Below are positions 36,142 through 44,733 of a stretch of DNA of 64,000 bases, one piece after another. Under the pieces are notes generated by a model. That model was given only the letters and a program-made list of their open reading frames with translations. It was not told the origin of the DNA and did no database searches. Each line of letters starts with the position of its first letter. Within the stretch, counting starts at the first letter, position 1. Source of the DNA: Cnuella takakiae (GTDB lineage Bacteria > Bacteroidota > Bacteroidia > Chitinophagales > Chitinophagaceae); contig NZ_MTFE01000010.1 in assembly GCF_001953305.1 (NCBI RefSeq), positions 3,091,622 through 3,155,621 of the forward strand, read 5' to 3'. Position numbers and translations under genes: made by a program.

Positions 36142-36225
36142 GCCCGGGTGGCGAAATTGGTAGACGCAGCAGACTCAAAATCTGCCGTTCGCAAGAATGT
36201 GCCGGTTCGAGTCCGGCCCCGGGCA
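36142..36225 (+). tRNA. tRNA-Leu(CAA)
   Basis: 84 bases folding as a class II tRNA. The acceptor GCCCGGG (36142-36148) pairs with CCCGGGC (36218-36224), followed by discriminator A. The anticodon stem GCAGA/TCTGC encloses the loop CTCAAAA, giving anticodon CAA for codon UUG. The T-arm is GCCGG-TTCGAGT-CCGGC (36201-36217), and a long variable arm lies between (CGTTCGCAAGAATGT). CCA is not encoded. It may be co-transcribed with hscB. Confidence 0.97.
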
Positions 36226-36226
36226 C

Positions 36227-36254
36227 AAAGGCCGCTGAATGTTCAGCGGCCTTT
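36227..36254. terminator. Bidirectional terminator after tRNA-Leu
   Basis: A perfect 13-bp stem AAAGGCCGCTGAA / TTCAGCGGCCTTT (36227-36239 with 36242-36254) followed by T in one direction and preceded by A in the other. It ends the hscB-tRNA transcript and sits five bases before the stop of the convergent beta-helix gene, so it probably serves both. Confidence 0.88.
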
Positions 36255-36259
36255 TGCAT

Positions 36260-38341
36260 TTACCTCCTGTTGGCTGTACCGGGTTTCCCCTGTCCTGCCC
36301 GGATCAATACCATGCCGGCAAACGCCTCCAGGTTGATTTTACCCGGCCCATAAACCTTCCCTGATGCATCCTGGTAGGCTCCGTTCAGGTTGATGGCTTT
36401 GGTTTGCGTGGCTGCATTGTACAGAACCAGGAAGTCCTGGTCAGAAATTTTATTGGACGCTAATTGTACCGCACCTTCCCTGCTGTTGCCATCCAAACCA
36501 TAGATGGCGTTGTACTGTCTTAAAGAATATTTCCTGGTTTGTTGTTTGCCTTTCTGGTACATATTCCAGCCTACAAAAACCTTCTCACCAGCTTCACGGT
36601 ATGGGCGTGCATACAGGTTGGAATCAATCAAGGATTTGTTTGCTGTTGGCAACAAGCCTTGTGCGGGTATAAAAGTGGAATCTCTTGTTTCCAGCAATTT
36701 CACGAGGTTGCTGGTTGTGTTGTTTGCCACTACAATGTTGTGCGCAAAACGAATATCCCTGGGTGGATCCCATTTGGCAAGGTCATAGGTAAACCTTACT
36801 CCCGCTTCCTTAAACCCAAAAACGGTGTTGTGGTGGATGTTGATGGCTGTTGTATTGTGTAGGTAAAAGCCAGCACCTTCACCATTGGCAATAAAGTTTT
36901 CATACAACTCTATATCCCTGCTGCCATCATCAATATAAATACCATAGGTCTGGCTGGTATTATTGGGCGTACCTGCAGTAGCATCCATGCCATCCAATAT
37001 GATGTTGCGGTAAACTTTGCGGTTGGTTTGTGGCTGGCGTCCCTGGTTTACGGTATAAATGCCGCCTACATCATCCATCACTGCACCATAATGTTGCACC
37101 AGGTTGTGGTGAATGCGCACATCAGAACCCTTAAAGCGAATGCCGATATTACCAGTACTGTCAATTCTGTTGTAAGCAATTTCATGGTCTTCGCCCCTGT
37201 CATTCAGAATGCCAATACGGCAAACCGTACCATAGCCGCCGTACTGTTCCTGAAGCCCGATTCTTTGTATGGTATTGCCGCGAATGCTCAGGCCACTTTG
37301 TACAAATCTTGCACTGATGCCAATATTGCCGCAATCGGCAATATCATTATCCATTAGTGAAATAAAGTTGTTACCCGGGCTTGCTGCTGCAATACCTTCC
37401 ATACCACAGGCCCGCACCGTACATCTCTGAATGGTGTTGTTGGGAGCATAGGCCAGGAAAATACCAAAGGTTGTAGCACCTTCAAATGCAAGGTCCTGCA
37501 CTACCAGGTATTTTTGGTTGGTGCAATTAAAAAGGGTGTCCACTACAGGAACCTGAATGCGGTAATTGGCAGGGTTTGCATCTACCTGCAACCGAACGGT
37601 TTTGCTTGCATAATTGATAAACCATTCGCCGTGGCTATCGATGGTTGCGGGATGATTGGTGAGAAAAAAACCAAAGCCTTTTTGTGCTTTGTTTTCGAAA
37701 TTCTTTGTTTGGAGCTCCGTTCCCTGTTGGTTGGTTACCACGGCTGTATCAATTACAAACCGCATCAGCCGTGCTACCAGGGTAGCACCAGTCCAATCGG
37801 TGTTGCCTGCCCGAAGGCTCCTGTTTATAAAACTGCTGTTGTCATTGCGGTCCGATTCATTGGAGAGATAGCCTTTGTTTGGGTCTGTGTTGTTGGGGAA
37901 CCTTCCCTGGCCAAAAGGTTTTCCGTTGATAAGCAATATGGGGCAGTACGAGGGAAAATCTTCAGGTAAGCTAGCTGTGTATTGTTTTGCTCCTACAGCT
38001 TTCCATTCTTTCAAAGTTACAAGGCCGGTGATCAGCGGTTTTGGTCCGCTGCCATAAGCGCCGATGGTAATGGACCTGCCGGGTGCACCACTACAGCGCA
38101 CCTGTAATGGGCCATAAAAAGTGCTGCCTCGCTGCAACAAAATACTGTCGCCTGCATAAAATAAGTTGCCTTTCTTCTTGGATATTTCTGCCTGCAGCCG
38201 CTGGTAATTCCAGGGTGTCCCAATGGAGGTGCCTTTATTGTTGCTGGCTCCTTTTTCACTTACATAATAAGTGGTGGCATGCGCATAAAAACTAATAAGG
38301 CTTAGCAAAAGCATTACCGCACGAAAACAATATTTTTTCAT
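36260..38341 (-). CDS. Secreted right-handed parallel beta-helix protein
   Basis: 693 residues with signal peptide (MKKYCFRAVMLLLSLISFYAHA). The N-terminal part TTYYVSEKGASNNKGTSIGTPW is the usual opening of beta-helix proteins of the polysaccharide-lyase-like type. Asn-rich helix rungs follow: NNTIQRCTVRACGMEGIAA, NFISLMDNDIADCGNIGISA, HEIAYNRIDSTGNIGIRFKG and INIHHNTVFGFKEAGVRF. No catalytic signature of a known PL or GH family was identifiable by eye. Possible roles are glycan cleavage or carbohydrate binding outside the cell. It is 8.9 kb of housekeeping sequence away from the PUL structural genes only in part, with no shared operon, so a link to pectin is unproven. Confidence 0.8.
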   Translation of the reverse strand: MKKYCFRAVMLLLSLISFYAHATTYYVSEKGASNNKGTSIGTPWNYQRLQAEISKKKGNLFYAGDSILLQRGSTFYGPLQVRCSGAPGRSITIGAYGSGPKPLITGLVTLKEWKAVGAKQYTASLPEDFPSYCPILLINGKPFGQGRFPNNTDPNKGYLSNESDRNDNSSFINRSLRAGNTDWTGATLVARLMRFVIDTAVVTNQQGTELQTKNFENKAQKGFGFFLTNHPATIDSHGEWFINYASKTVRLQVDANPANYRIQVPVVDTLFNCTNQKYLVVQDLAFEGATTFGIFLAYAPNNTIQRCTVRACGMEGIAAASPGNNFISLMDNDIADCGNIGISARFVQSGLSIRGNTIQRIGLQEQYGGYGTVCRIGILNDRGEDHEIAYNRIDSTGNIGIRFKGSDVRIHHNLVQHYGAVMDDVGGIYTVNQGRQPQTNRKVYRNIILDGMDATAGTPNNTSQTYGIYIDDGSRDIELYENFIANGEGAGFYLHNTTAINIHHNTVFGFKEAGVRFTYDLAKWDPPRDIRFAHNIVVANNTTSNLVKLLETRDSTFIPAQGLLPTANKSLIDSNLYARPYREAGEKVFVGWNMYQKGKQQTRKYSLRQYNAIYGLDGNSREGAVQLASNKISDQDFLVLYNAATQTKAINLNGAYQDASGKVYGPGKINLEAFAGMVLIRAGQGKPGTANRR

Positions 38342-38402
38342 TTTGATCTTCGTTTATAGCTGCCCATCCGGTTAAAAGTAGGACCACAAGGCTGTAGAAT
38401 AA

Positions 38403-38434
38403 CTTGTAAAAACCTTTTTTTAACTATATCCTTG
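38403..38434 (+). promoter_or_regulatory. Promoter of the membrane phosphatase-superfamily gene
   Basis: A -7 box TATCCTTG (38427-38434; one base off TAnnTTTG) has CTTG (38403-38406; one base off TTTG) 20 bases upstream, the expected Bacteroidota spacing. The start would be near 38440, about 20 bases before the GTG start codon. Confidence 0.4.
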
Positions 38435-38460
38435 TAGACGTAAAAAAACCTTACCCTACC

Positions 38461-40881
38461 GTGTACCCCCTAAGAAGCCTACTTGTCTATCCTTTTTTCC
38501 TGCTCTCATTACTGTTGCCGGCATTAGTGGAAGCCCGCCACCCGGCTGATTCCCTTGTTCGGTTGCAGGTTACTTACCACACCAACAAGCTGGATGCCCT
38601 CGAAATAGTGTGGGGATTGAATGATTGGAATGAACCCGAAAGCCAACTGCTGCCTGCAGGTACCAAGGTAAGGGATGAGATGGCCTTTACACCCATGGAG
38701 CGCAAAGGCGGTGTTTTTGTTGCGGAGTTGAACCTGCCCCAAGGCGCACAATTAAACTTTTATTTCCGGGCGGAATTTAACAAGGCACTCTCCAGTTACC
38801 GGGCCTACGACACCAACGAAGGGGATTTGTATGCAATTAAAGTTGGAGGTAAAGCGCTTTATTCAATACGTGATAAAAACCTGGGCATATATGCTCAGGG
38901 CTTTAACCTGCTATACCTGGCAGGGAAAATCCTGCTAATGGCATTGATCCTTTTTTCAGTGCTGTATTTTGTAAACAGGTATAAGGTACAACCCGCGCCT
39001 GTCCATTTGTTTTTAGGCGCATGGCTTTCCGGATGGTTGTTCACCATGGCGGCAAGGGCTCAGATTACCCATACTTCTTTGCTGAAGCCCAAATCATTCC
39101 TTGCTGCCCTGCAGCAAGATGCGCTTTTGTTATTTATACTTGGTTTTGCCGGCACCCTATTACTTGCGCTTACTGCCAGGAAGATAAAATGGCAAAAGGC
39201 AGTGAGTTATCTTCTTTTTGCGTTGCTTTTTTTCATCAGCCTGGTATCCATTCTCAACATCGAGGTGATCAAACAATTGGGTACGCCTTTTAATTATAAA
39301 TGGCTTTATTACTCCGATTTCCTCAAAGAGTCGGATTCAAAGAAACAGGCTGCACAGGTGTTGGACGGCTTGTACATCGGCCGGCTGGCAATGCTCATGG
39401 TAGCCTTTGTTTTATTAAGTAAATCCATACAATACCTTGCTGCCCTTATACCAGCCCGCAAGCTACAGGTGTTCACCTGGGTGGGTTATTTGCTTGTGTT
39501 GGCTATTACCCTGCCCATCTTTAGCCGGCACCATATTGCACCTTCACGGAAGGAAACGCCGGTTTGGGCATTTGCCCGCAGCTTTTTTGAACCGGCCAAC
39601 TTGAATAGAATCCAGGAGATGAAGCTGCCGGGTGCGGTTACAAACTATTTCAGTGATGCAACTGCTGCCAGGGTATGGCAGCAACCAGGTGGCATAGATT
39701 CAATCAATAACATCATCGTGTTTGTATCAGAGTCCACACCAGCCAACCTGGTTAGTTTGTACACCAATGAGTTTGATGCAACCCCAAAACTGAAGGCATG
39801 GAGCCGTTTCGGAAGGGTGTACGACAATATGTATGTGCATATTCCGAGCACGGGCAACTCGATGATTTCCCTGGTAACAGGTGTGTATCCGATGATCGAT
39901 TATAACTCGGCGCTGAATAATGGTACGGTGTGGGAGCAATCCGCTCTTCCGACGGTATTGAACAAAGCCGGTTGGCAAACAGGGTTGTTCTTTGCCTCTG
40001 ATCTTCGGTATAGTGAGATGGACAGCTTTGCCCACAGACAGGGTTTTGGTACCATCCGCGACCGGAACAATATGCCTTGTAAAGTGCTGGCACAACGCAA
40101 AGACAGCACGCTTGATGTAATGGATGATGCCTGTGTGGTACATGAATACCTGGGCTGGCTGGAAGGCAACAAGGGTAAAAAGAACATGGCGGTGGTGTGG
40201 ACCAACCAAACCCATAGCCCCTACTACTCCGATGGCAAAAAAAAGTTTACGGATAAAAAAGGATCCGTCAACCAATACCTGAATGCACTGCATCATTCCG
40301 ATTCCTTGTTTGGGCAGTTGATGAATACTTTAGCCCAAAGCGGCAAATTGCAAAGCACCCTGGTGGTGTTTGCTGCCGACCATGGGGAGGCTTTTGGCAC
40401 ACACGACCAACGTTCGCATGCATCGCGCATATACGAGGAGAATGTGCGCATTCCACTGGTGCTCATTCAGCCACGCCTTTTCCGGGGTGAAAGAGACAGC
40501 GTTATCCGAAGTATGGTAGACCTCCCCGCCACCATTGCACAGGTATGTGGCTTGCCCAAACCCAAAGGCTGGTATGGCAAAAGCCTTTTTGAACCATTGC
40601 CAGACAGTCGTTCTTTTTTCGTGAGCCCCTATACCGACCTTTTGGTGGGTACCCGCAACGGCAAATGGAAGTTCATTTATAATGTAGACAATAAAGACGC
40701 TGAATTGTACGACCTCCAGAAAGATCCGGCAGAAAAGTACAACCTGTCGGGCCGCTACCCGGAGGTGGTAAAGGAGCAGTCGCAATACGTATTTGGTTGG
40801 ATGCAGCAGGTGCAAAAAGATTATAGCCGTATGGTGCCGAACAACCAAAACAATGCAACCCTGCAACAGGCAGCCCGGTGA
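38461..40881 (+). CDS. Membrane-bound alkaline-phosphatase-superfamily transferase/sulfatase (LTA-synthase-like) with extra N-terminal domain
   Basis: 806 residues, apparently from GTG at 38461. An N-terminal signal-like segment (LLVYPFFLLSLLLPALVEA) is followed by a soluble beta-sandwich of about 115 residues (RLQVTYHTNKLDALEIVWGLNDWN, FVAELNLPQGAQLNFYFRAEF), then about five membrane helices (140-370). The C-terminal catalytic domain (about 400-790) has NNIIVFVSESTPANLVSLY, HIPSTGNSMISLVTGVYP with a likely Ser/Thr nucleophile, TNQTHSPYYSDG, and VVFAADHGEAFGTHDQRSH with metal ligands. These are features of phosphoglycerol/phosphoethanolamine transferases and sulfatases. The catalytic domain would face the periplasm. 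The N-terminal domain in front of the membrane part is unusual for the family. Substrate unknown. Confidence 0.78.
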   Translation: MYPLRSLLVYPFFLLSLLLPALVEARHPADSLVRLQVTYHTNKLDALEIVWGLNDWNEPESQLLPAGTKVRDEMAFTPMERKGGVFVAELNLPQGAQLNFYFRAEFNKALSSYRAYDTNEGDLYAIKVGGKALYSIRDKNLGIYAQGFNLLYLAGKILLMALILFSVLYFVNRYKVQPAPVHLFLGAWLSGWLFTMAARAQITHTSLLKPKSFLAALQQDALLLFILGFAGTLLLALTARKIKWQKAVSYLLFALLFFISLVSILNIEVIKQLGTPFNYKWLYYSDFLKESDSKKQAAQVLDGLYIGRLAMLMVAFVLLSKSIQYLAALIPARKLQVFTWVGYLLVLAITLPIFSRHHIAPSRKETPVWAFARSFFEPANLNRIQEMKLPGAVTNYFSDATAARVWQQPGGIDSINNIIVFVSESTPANLVSLYTNEFDATPKLKAWSRFGRVYDNMYVHIPSTGNSMISLVTGVYPMIDYNSALNNGTVWEQSALPTVLNKAGWQTGLFFASDLRYSEMDSFAHRQGFGTIRDRNNMPCKVLAQRKDSTLDVMDDACVVHEYLGWLEGNKGKKNMAVVWTNQTHSPYYSDGKKKFTDKKGSVNQYLNALHHSDSLFGQLMNTLAQSGKLQSTLVVFAADHGEAFGTHDQRSHASRIYEENVRIPLVLIQPRLFRGERDSVIRSMVDLPATIAQVCGLPKPKGWYGKSLFEPLPDSRSFFVSPYTDLLVGTRNGKWKFIYNVDNKDAELYDLQKDPAEKYNLSGRYPEVVKEQSQYVFGWMQQVQKDYSRMVPNNQNNATLQQAAR

Positions 40882-41031
40882 GCTGCCAACAACCAAACTG
40901 TTTTGGTAGATTAATAAGCCCCTTACCTTTCACAATGGTCCTGGCTGTTGTGTCTTTGTGAGATGGAGTTCATTTGCCTGCGTGATATTGGTCACCTATA
41001 AGGCATCGGCCGGAACGGACCTTTGTTGGCA

Positions 41032-41835
41032 ATGGGAAATATGGATGTACTCGGATACCTGGCTTCTTTGCTTATCGGCTTCACCCTGGGCCTGATTGGT
41101 GGTGGCGGGTCCATGCTTACCATGCCGGTTTTGGTTTTTCTGTTCCGGGTCAATCCCATTACTGCTACGGCATACTCGCTCTTTATTGTCGGTTCCACTT
41201 CGCTGGTTGGTGTTGTTCCCAAATTGAAACAAGGGGCTGTTAACCTGAAGGCGGCTTTGGCATTTGGGTTGCCTTCCCTGGCGGCCGTATTTTTCATGCG
41301 CATTTTCCTGGTGCCCCGAATCCCGGAGCACATGCAAATACTTGGTACCGCCATTTCACGCGACATGCTGCTCATGTTGGTTTTTGCAGCGCTAATGATC
41401 CTGGCTTCCCTGACGCTGATCAGGCAGTCAAAAACTAATTGGGTAGATAAGGAACAAAATGAATGTGGTATCCGATTGCCGCTGATTATTGGTTCCGGGT
41501 TGTTGGAAGGAACTTTTACAGGTCTTGTTGGTGCCGGTGGCGGATTCCTGATCATTCCGGCCCTTGTGTTGCTCAATAAAATACCTATGAAGGAAGCCAT
41601 CGGTACTTCACTGCTCATTATTGCTATAAAGTCATTGGTGGGTTTTACCGGCGATCTGTCTCATTTTTCCATGGACTGGCACCTGCTGTGCTCCATTACT
41701 GCTACGGCTATTGCCGGTATTTTTGCAGGCAATTATTGCAACAGGCGGATCAATGGCGAAAGGCTTAAAAGAGGCTTCGGACTGTTTGTTTTTGCAATGG
41801 GTATTTATATCCTTTGCAAACAGCTTCTTCCTTAA
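41032..41835 (+). CDS. TauE/SafE-family membrane permease
   Basis: 267 residues from the ATG at 41032 (ATG at 41041 and TTG at 41023 are alternatives). The protein is almost wholly hydrophobic, with about eight segments, and carries the two family repeats with glycine-rich loops: LLIGFTLGLIGGGGSMLTMPVLVFLF at the N-terminus and GLLEGTFTGLVGAGGGFLIIPALVLL in the second half. The family exports sulfite, sulfoacetate or related organic anions, or takes up sulfur compounds; substrate cannot be told. It stands 150 bp after the preceding gene and converges on lptD. Confidence 0.88.
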   Translation: MGNMDVLGYLASLLIGFTLGLIGGGGSMLTMPVLVFLFRVNPITATAYSLFIVGSTSLVGVVPKLKQGAVNLKAALAFGLPSLAAVFFMRIFLVPRIPEHMQILGTAISRDMLLMLVFAALMILASLTLIRQSKTNWVDKEQNECGIRLPLIIGSGLLEGTFTGLVGAGGGFLIIPALVLLNKIPMKEAIGTSLLIIAIKSLVGFTGDLSHFSMDWHLLCSITATAIAGIFAGNYCNRRINGERLKRGFGLFVFAMGIYILCKQLLP

Positions 41836-41874
41836 CACTGCATACCTGTAGCAAGCCAACTTTATTGTAAAAAG

Positions 41875-41910
41875 AAAGTCCAGCGGTGCTGCGAAGCAGG
41901 GCTGGCCTTT
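41875..41910. terminator. Hairpin terminator between TauE-like gene and lptD
   Basis: AAAGTCCAGC (41875-41884) pairs with GCTGGCCTTT (41901-41910) with one mismatch, and an inner CTGC-GAA-GCAG strengthens the stem. A T-rich run follows. It separates two convergent genes and may act on both. Confidence 0.6.
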
Positions 41911-41941
41911 TATGTTTCTTGCAATTGGAAAAGTAAAATTT

Positions 41942-44656
41942 CTAATAACTCTGGAAGGTCCTTGTCCTGTTCACCCGCAGGTCCTGCAGCAGGGCTGCCT
42001 TGGGGTTGATGGTAAAGGAGAAGGAACGCCAGGGACCAACCGGGGTCAGGTTGATGGCCATCTGCCAGCAGTGCATGTCGCGGGAAATGGACATGGTAAA
42101 AGTTTGCAGCTGCGTGGTTTTAAAATCGTAGTATACGTTGTTCACGCTAAAGTTCCACTTTGGTGTCAGGTTGAAACTACCGTTCACGGAGAGGTTGGCG
42201 TTGAATTCATTTTCAAAACCGCTGTAGTCGGCCATTGGCCTGCGGTTGAAGCCTGCTGAAAAAGAAAGCGACAACTGCCAGGGAATATTGAAGTCCACGA
42301 ATTCGGCTGGGTTGCGGCGCATATAATCCATCAGCATGGCCTGGTCGTTCAGCAGCATGGGATCGGTGATCTGTCGGCCGTTGCGCAGTACCGGGTTGTC
42401 TTCGTCTGTTTGGGTCCCTTTCTTATCATCCTTCTTCTTGCTCTGGAACTGGGTACTGATGGCCAGGCTGCCATACTGCAGGGTGCCCAGGCGGAAACCA
42501 TCCGACCATGCATATTTGTTGATGGGGCGGCCAAAGCGGTTGGTTTGATAAGGCGAGAGCAAAGCGCTGGCAGTGATGTTGATCTTCTCAAACAAAGTGC
42601 TGCGCAGGTACAGGTTGAAGTTTTGCAGCTTCATGGTATCGGCCAGGAAGTTGTAACCGCTGTTAAAGCCAAAACCATCTATCAGGCGGATTTTACGGAT
42701 GGCATTGGCACCCGTGTCGTTTTTGCTCCGCCATTTCATTTCCAGGTTATTGTCTACACCAAAGGAGATACCACCAAACTGCCCTTCGCTAAACGGCGAA
42801 AACAGGTTGCCGGAAAGGGAGGAAAAACGCCCGAAGTTTTCACCCGTTGTATCCAGCTGCGTGGTGTAGTAGTACTTGCTGGACATGTCCGGGCGGTAGT
42901 TGAAGGATACCTGTGGCCTTACAACGTGGCGGATAGCTGCTACCCTTGACCGTTGGAAACGCAACGTACCAAACACGTTGGTGCTGGCGCTCATGCCAAA
43001 GGTTACTTCCTGGTCGACAAAGAAACCACGGGAAATGGCTGTGTCCAGCCTTTTCAGGTTGGGGTTCCAGCTGCGTATAAATTTGTTTTGCAGCCATACC
43101 TGCTGATAGGATATAGAAGGCGAAAAAATCAGCGGGCCTACCGGCGGCAGCGACATGGTAATGGGAAAACGGTGTTGTGCGCCCCACTGCATGGTATCCA
43201 ACAGGTCGCCAAGGCGGAAGCGGGCCGTATCATAAAAAGACAGCTGGTTGCCAAAGTTGCCGTTATACCCCACGCCCAGGTTTTCGTACCAACGCTTGGC
43301 ACCTACAATGGTTTTGCGCTGGAAAGGGTAAATGGTATTGAGCGTAAAACCTGCAGTAGGCAGGGTGATCTGCATCAGGCGGGTCTGGTTGTCCTGGTTG
43401 TGGTTGGCGCTTAAAGTAAGGTTGTAAGGTTTGCCCTGCCATGTTTTGGAATAAGCAATGGAGGAGTTCAGCTTGTTGCCAAAGATGCGCCGGGTGTCGT
43501 TTGGCTGCAGCTGGTTGTGGCGGGTAGAACCCGCATTTACGTTGGCCGAAAAGGTAGTGCCGGGACGGGCACGCTGGTCAACGCTGTGGGTCCAGCCAAT
43601 CATAAATGTTTTGGTCAGCGAGAAATCGGGATCATCCTTGAAGGCTTGTTTGGTACGCTGGAACTGCAGGTTGAGGGCGCCATTATAGCGGTATCTTTTC
43701 CGGTAAGTTGGCGTAAGCGTAGCACTCCAGGTGCCGTAAGAATAAATATTTCCCTGCAAACGCATGTCCAGGTATTCATTCAGCACTTTGTAATAACCCA
43801 CGCCTTCCAGGCCCAGGCCAAAAGCCTCGTTGGTGGCAATCTGGGGCGGCAGCATACCCGAATGGCGGCCCTGGCTCAGGGGAAAGAAACCAAATGGCAG
43901 GTAAATGGGCAGGGGTACGCCTTCAAACTCGGGGTGCGTGGGTCCGGTAACGGCAATTTTATTGTTGATCACCTTCAGCCTGTTTGTGCGAAAGGCAAAG
44001 TGCGGCTCATCGAAACTGCAGGTTGTGAGGCGGCCACTGCTCACGAAGATGGTGCTCGAATCGGCCTTCTTGATCTTGTCGCCCTGCACAAACATTTCAC
44101 CTTGCTGGGTAAAGGTGTTGCGGGTAAGTCCCCGTTGTGTTTTGAAATTGAACTGGATGGTATCGCTCTGAAAACGGTTCTCGCCCTGCTCAAAGCGGGC
44201 ACGGGTAAGCAGGTTGCCCATGCTGTCGCGGTCGGCGGTTGCCGTCATGATATTGCTTTGCTGGTCCACCACTACCTGTGGCGCAGCAAGCGATACATCG
44301 TTGTATTCTGTTTGGGTGTTGCCGTATAAAAGTATTTTTTTGTCCTGTACCAAAACCACGGCGCTGTCTTCGGCTTTGTATTTTACGGGGCCGGACAGCG
44401 TGTCTTTGGACATGCGAAGGGTAAAACTGTCCACCGTTGGAACCGTGTCCCGTCGCCGGTTCAGGCTGTCCCGCCTAATAGATAGGCTATCCAGCCGTTT
44501 TGCGGGTATCGTGTCCTGTATGTTTGTTAAACTGCATATGTTTTTGGTGGGTGTTACCTCTTTGTTGGCTGCTTGTAACGTTAAGCAAAACAACACGAAG
44601 ACACCAACCAACAACGATGAGCAGCTTTTTAAACTAAATTTGTGCAGTCCCGACAT
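41942..44656 (-). CDS. lptD: Putative LPS-assembly outer-membrane protein LptD
   Basis: 904 residues with an N-terminal export segment (CSSLLVGVFVLFCLTLQAANK). The periplasmic OstA-type beta-jellyroll (about 90-240) contains KYKAEDSAVVLVQDKKILLYGNTQTEYNDVSLAAPQVVVDQ and RGLTRNTFTQQGEMFVQGDKIKK; then comes a long barrel with the FEGVPLPIYLPFGFFPLSQGRHSGMLPP segment typical of Bacteroidota LptD and many aromatic-ended strands. LptD inserts lipopolysaccharide into the outer leaflet. A second OstA-like protein is encoded at 46933-48525. The gene has a perfect -7 box only 10 bases from its start codon. The Bacteroidota family is annotated by similarity, so the symbol is tentative. Confidence 0.85.
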   Translation of the reverse strand: MSGLHKFSLKSCSSLLVGVFVLFCLTLQAANKEVTPTKNICSLTNIQDTIPAKRLDSLSIRRDSLNRRRDTVPTVDSFTLRMSKDTLSGPVKYKAEDSAVVLVQDKKILLYGNTQTEYNDVSLAAPQVVVDQQSNIMTATADRDSMGNLLTRARFEQGENRFQSDTIQFNFKTQRGLTRNTFTQQGEMFVQGDKIKKADSSTIFVSSGRLTTCSFDEPHFAFRTNRLKVINNKIAVTGPTHPEFEGVPLPIYLPFGFFPLSQGRHSGMLPPQIATNEAFGLGLEGVGYYKVLNEYLDMRLQGNIYSYGTWSATLTPTYRKRYRYNGALNLQFQRTKQAFKDDPDFSLTKTFMIGWTHSVDQRARPGTTFSANVNAGSTRHNQLQPNDTRRIFGNKLNSSIAYSKTWQGKPYNLTLSANHNQDNQTRLMQITLPTAGFTLNTIYPFQRKTIVGAKRWYENLGVGYNGNFGNQLSFYDTARFRLGDLLDTMQWGAQHRFPITMSLPPVGPLIFSPSISYQQVWLQNKFIRSWNPNLKRLDTAISRGFFVDQEVTFGMSASTNVFGTLRFQRSRVAAIRHVVRPQVSFNYRPDMSSKYYYTTQLDTTGENFGRFSSLSGNLFSPFSEGQFGGISFGVDNNLEMKWRSKNDTGANAIRKIRLIDGFGFNSGYNFLADTMKLQNFNLYLRSTLFEKINITASALLSPYQTNRFGRPINKYAWSDGFRLGTLQYGSLAISTQFQSKKKDDKKGTQTDEDNPVLRNGRQITDPMLLNDQAMLMDYMRRNPAEFVDFNIPWQLSLSFSAGFNRRPMADYSGFENEFNANLSVNGSFNLTPKWNFSVNNVYYDFKTTQLQTFTMSISRDMHCWQMAINLTPVGPWRSFSFTINPKAALLQDLRVNRTRTFQSY

Positions 44657-44666
44657 AAGGAAGCAA

Positions 44667-44674
44667 CAAAAGTA
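44667..44674 (-). promoter_or_regulatory. Promoter -7 box of lptD
   Basis: Minus-strand TACTTTTG matches TAnnTTTG exactly. Its downstream edge is 10 bases from the lptD ATG at 44656, so transcription would start about five to seven bases before the start codon: an almost leaderless mRNA. No well-placed -33 element is seen. Confidence 0.45.
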
Positions 44675-44733
44675 ACTGATTAGCCCTTAATGACCGGCTT
44701 GTACAAACTGTTAACGGTTAAATAAAATCCTCT

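Noticed and set aside
43517..44329. Plus-strand open frame of 270 codons inside lptD
   Set aside because: Antisense shadow; the minus-strand OstA motifs are convincing.
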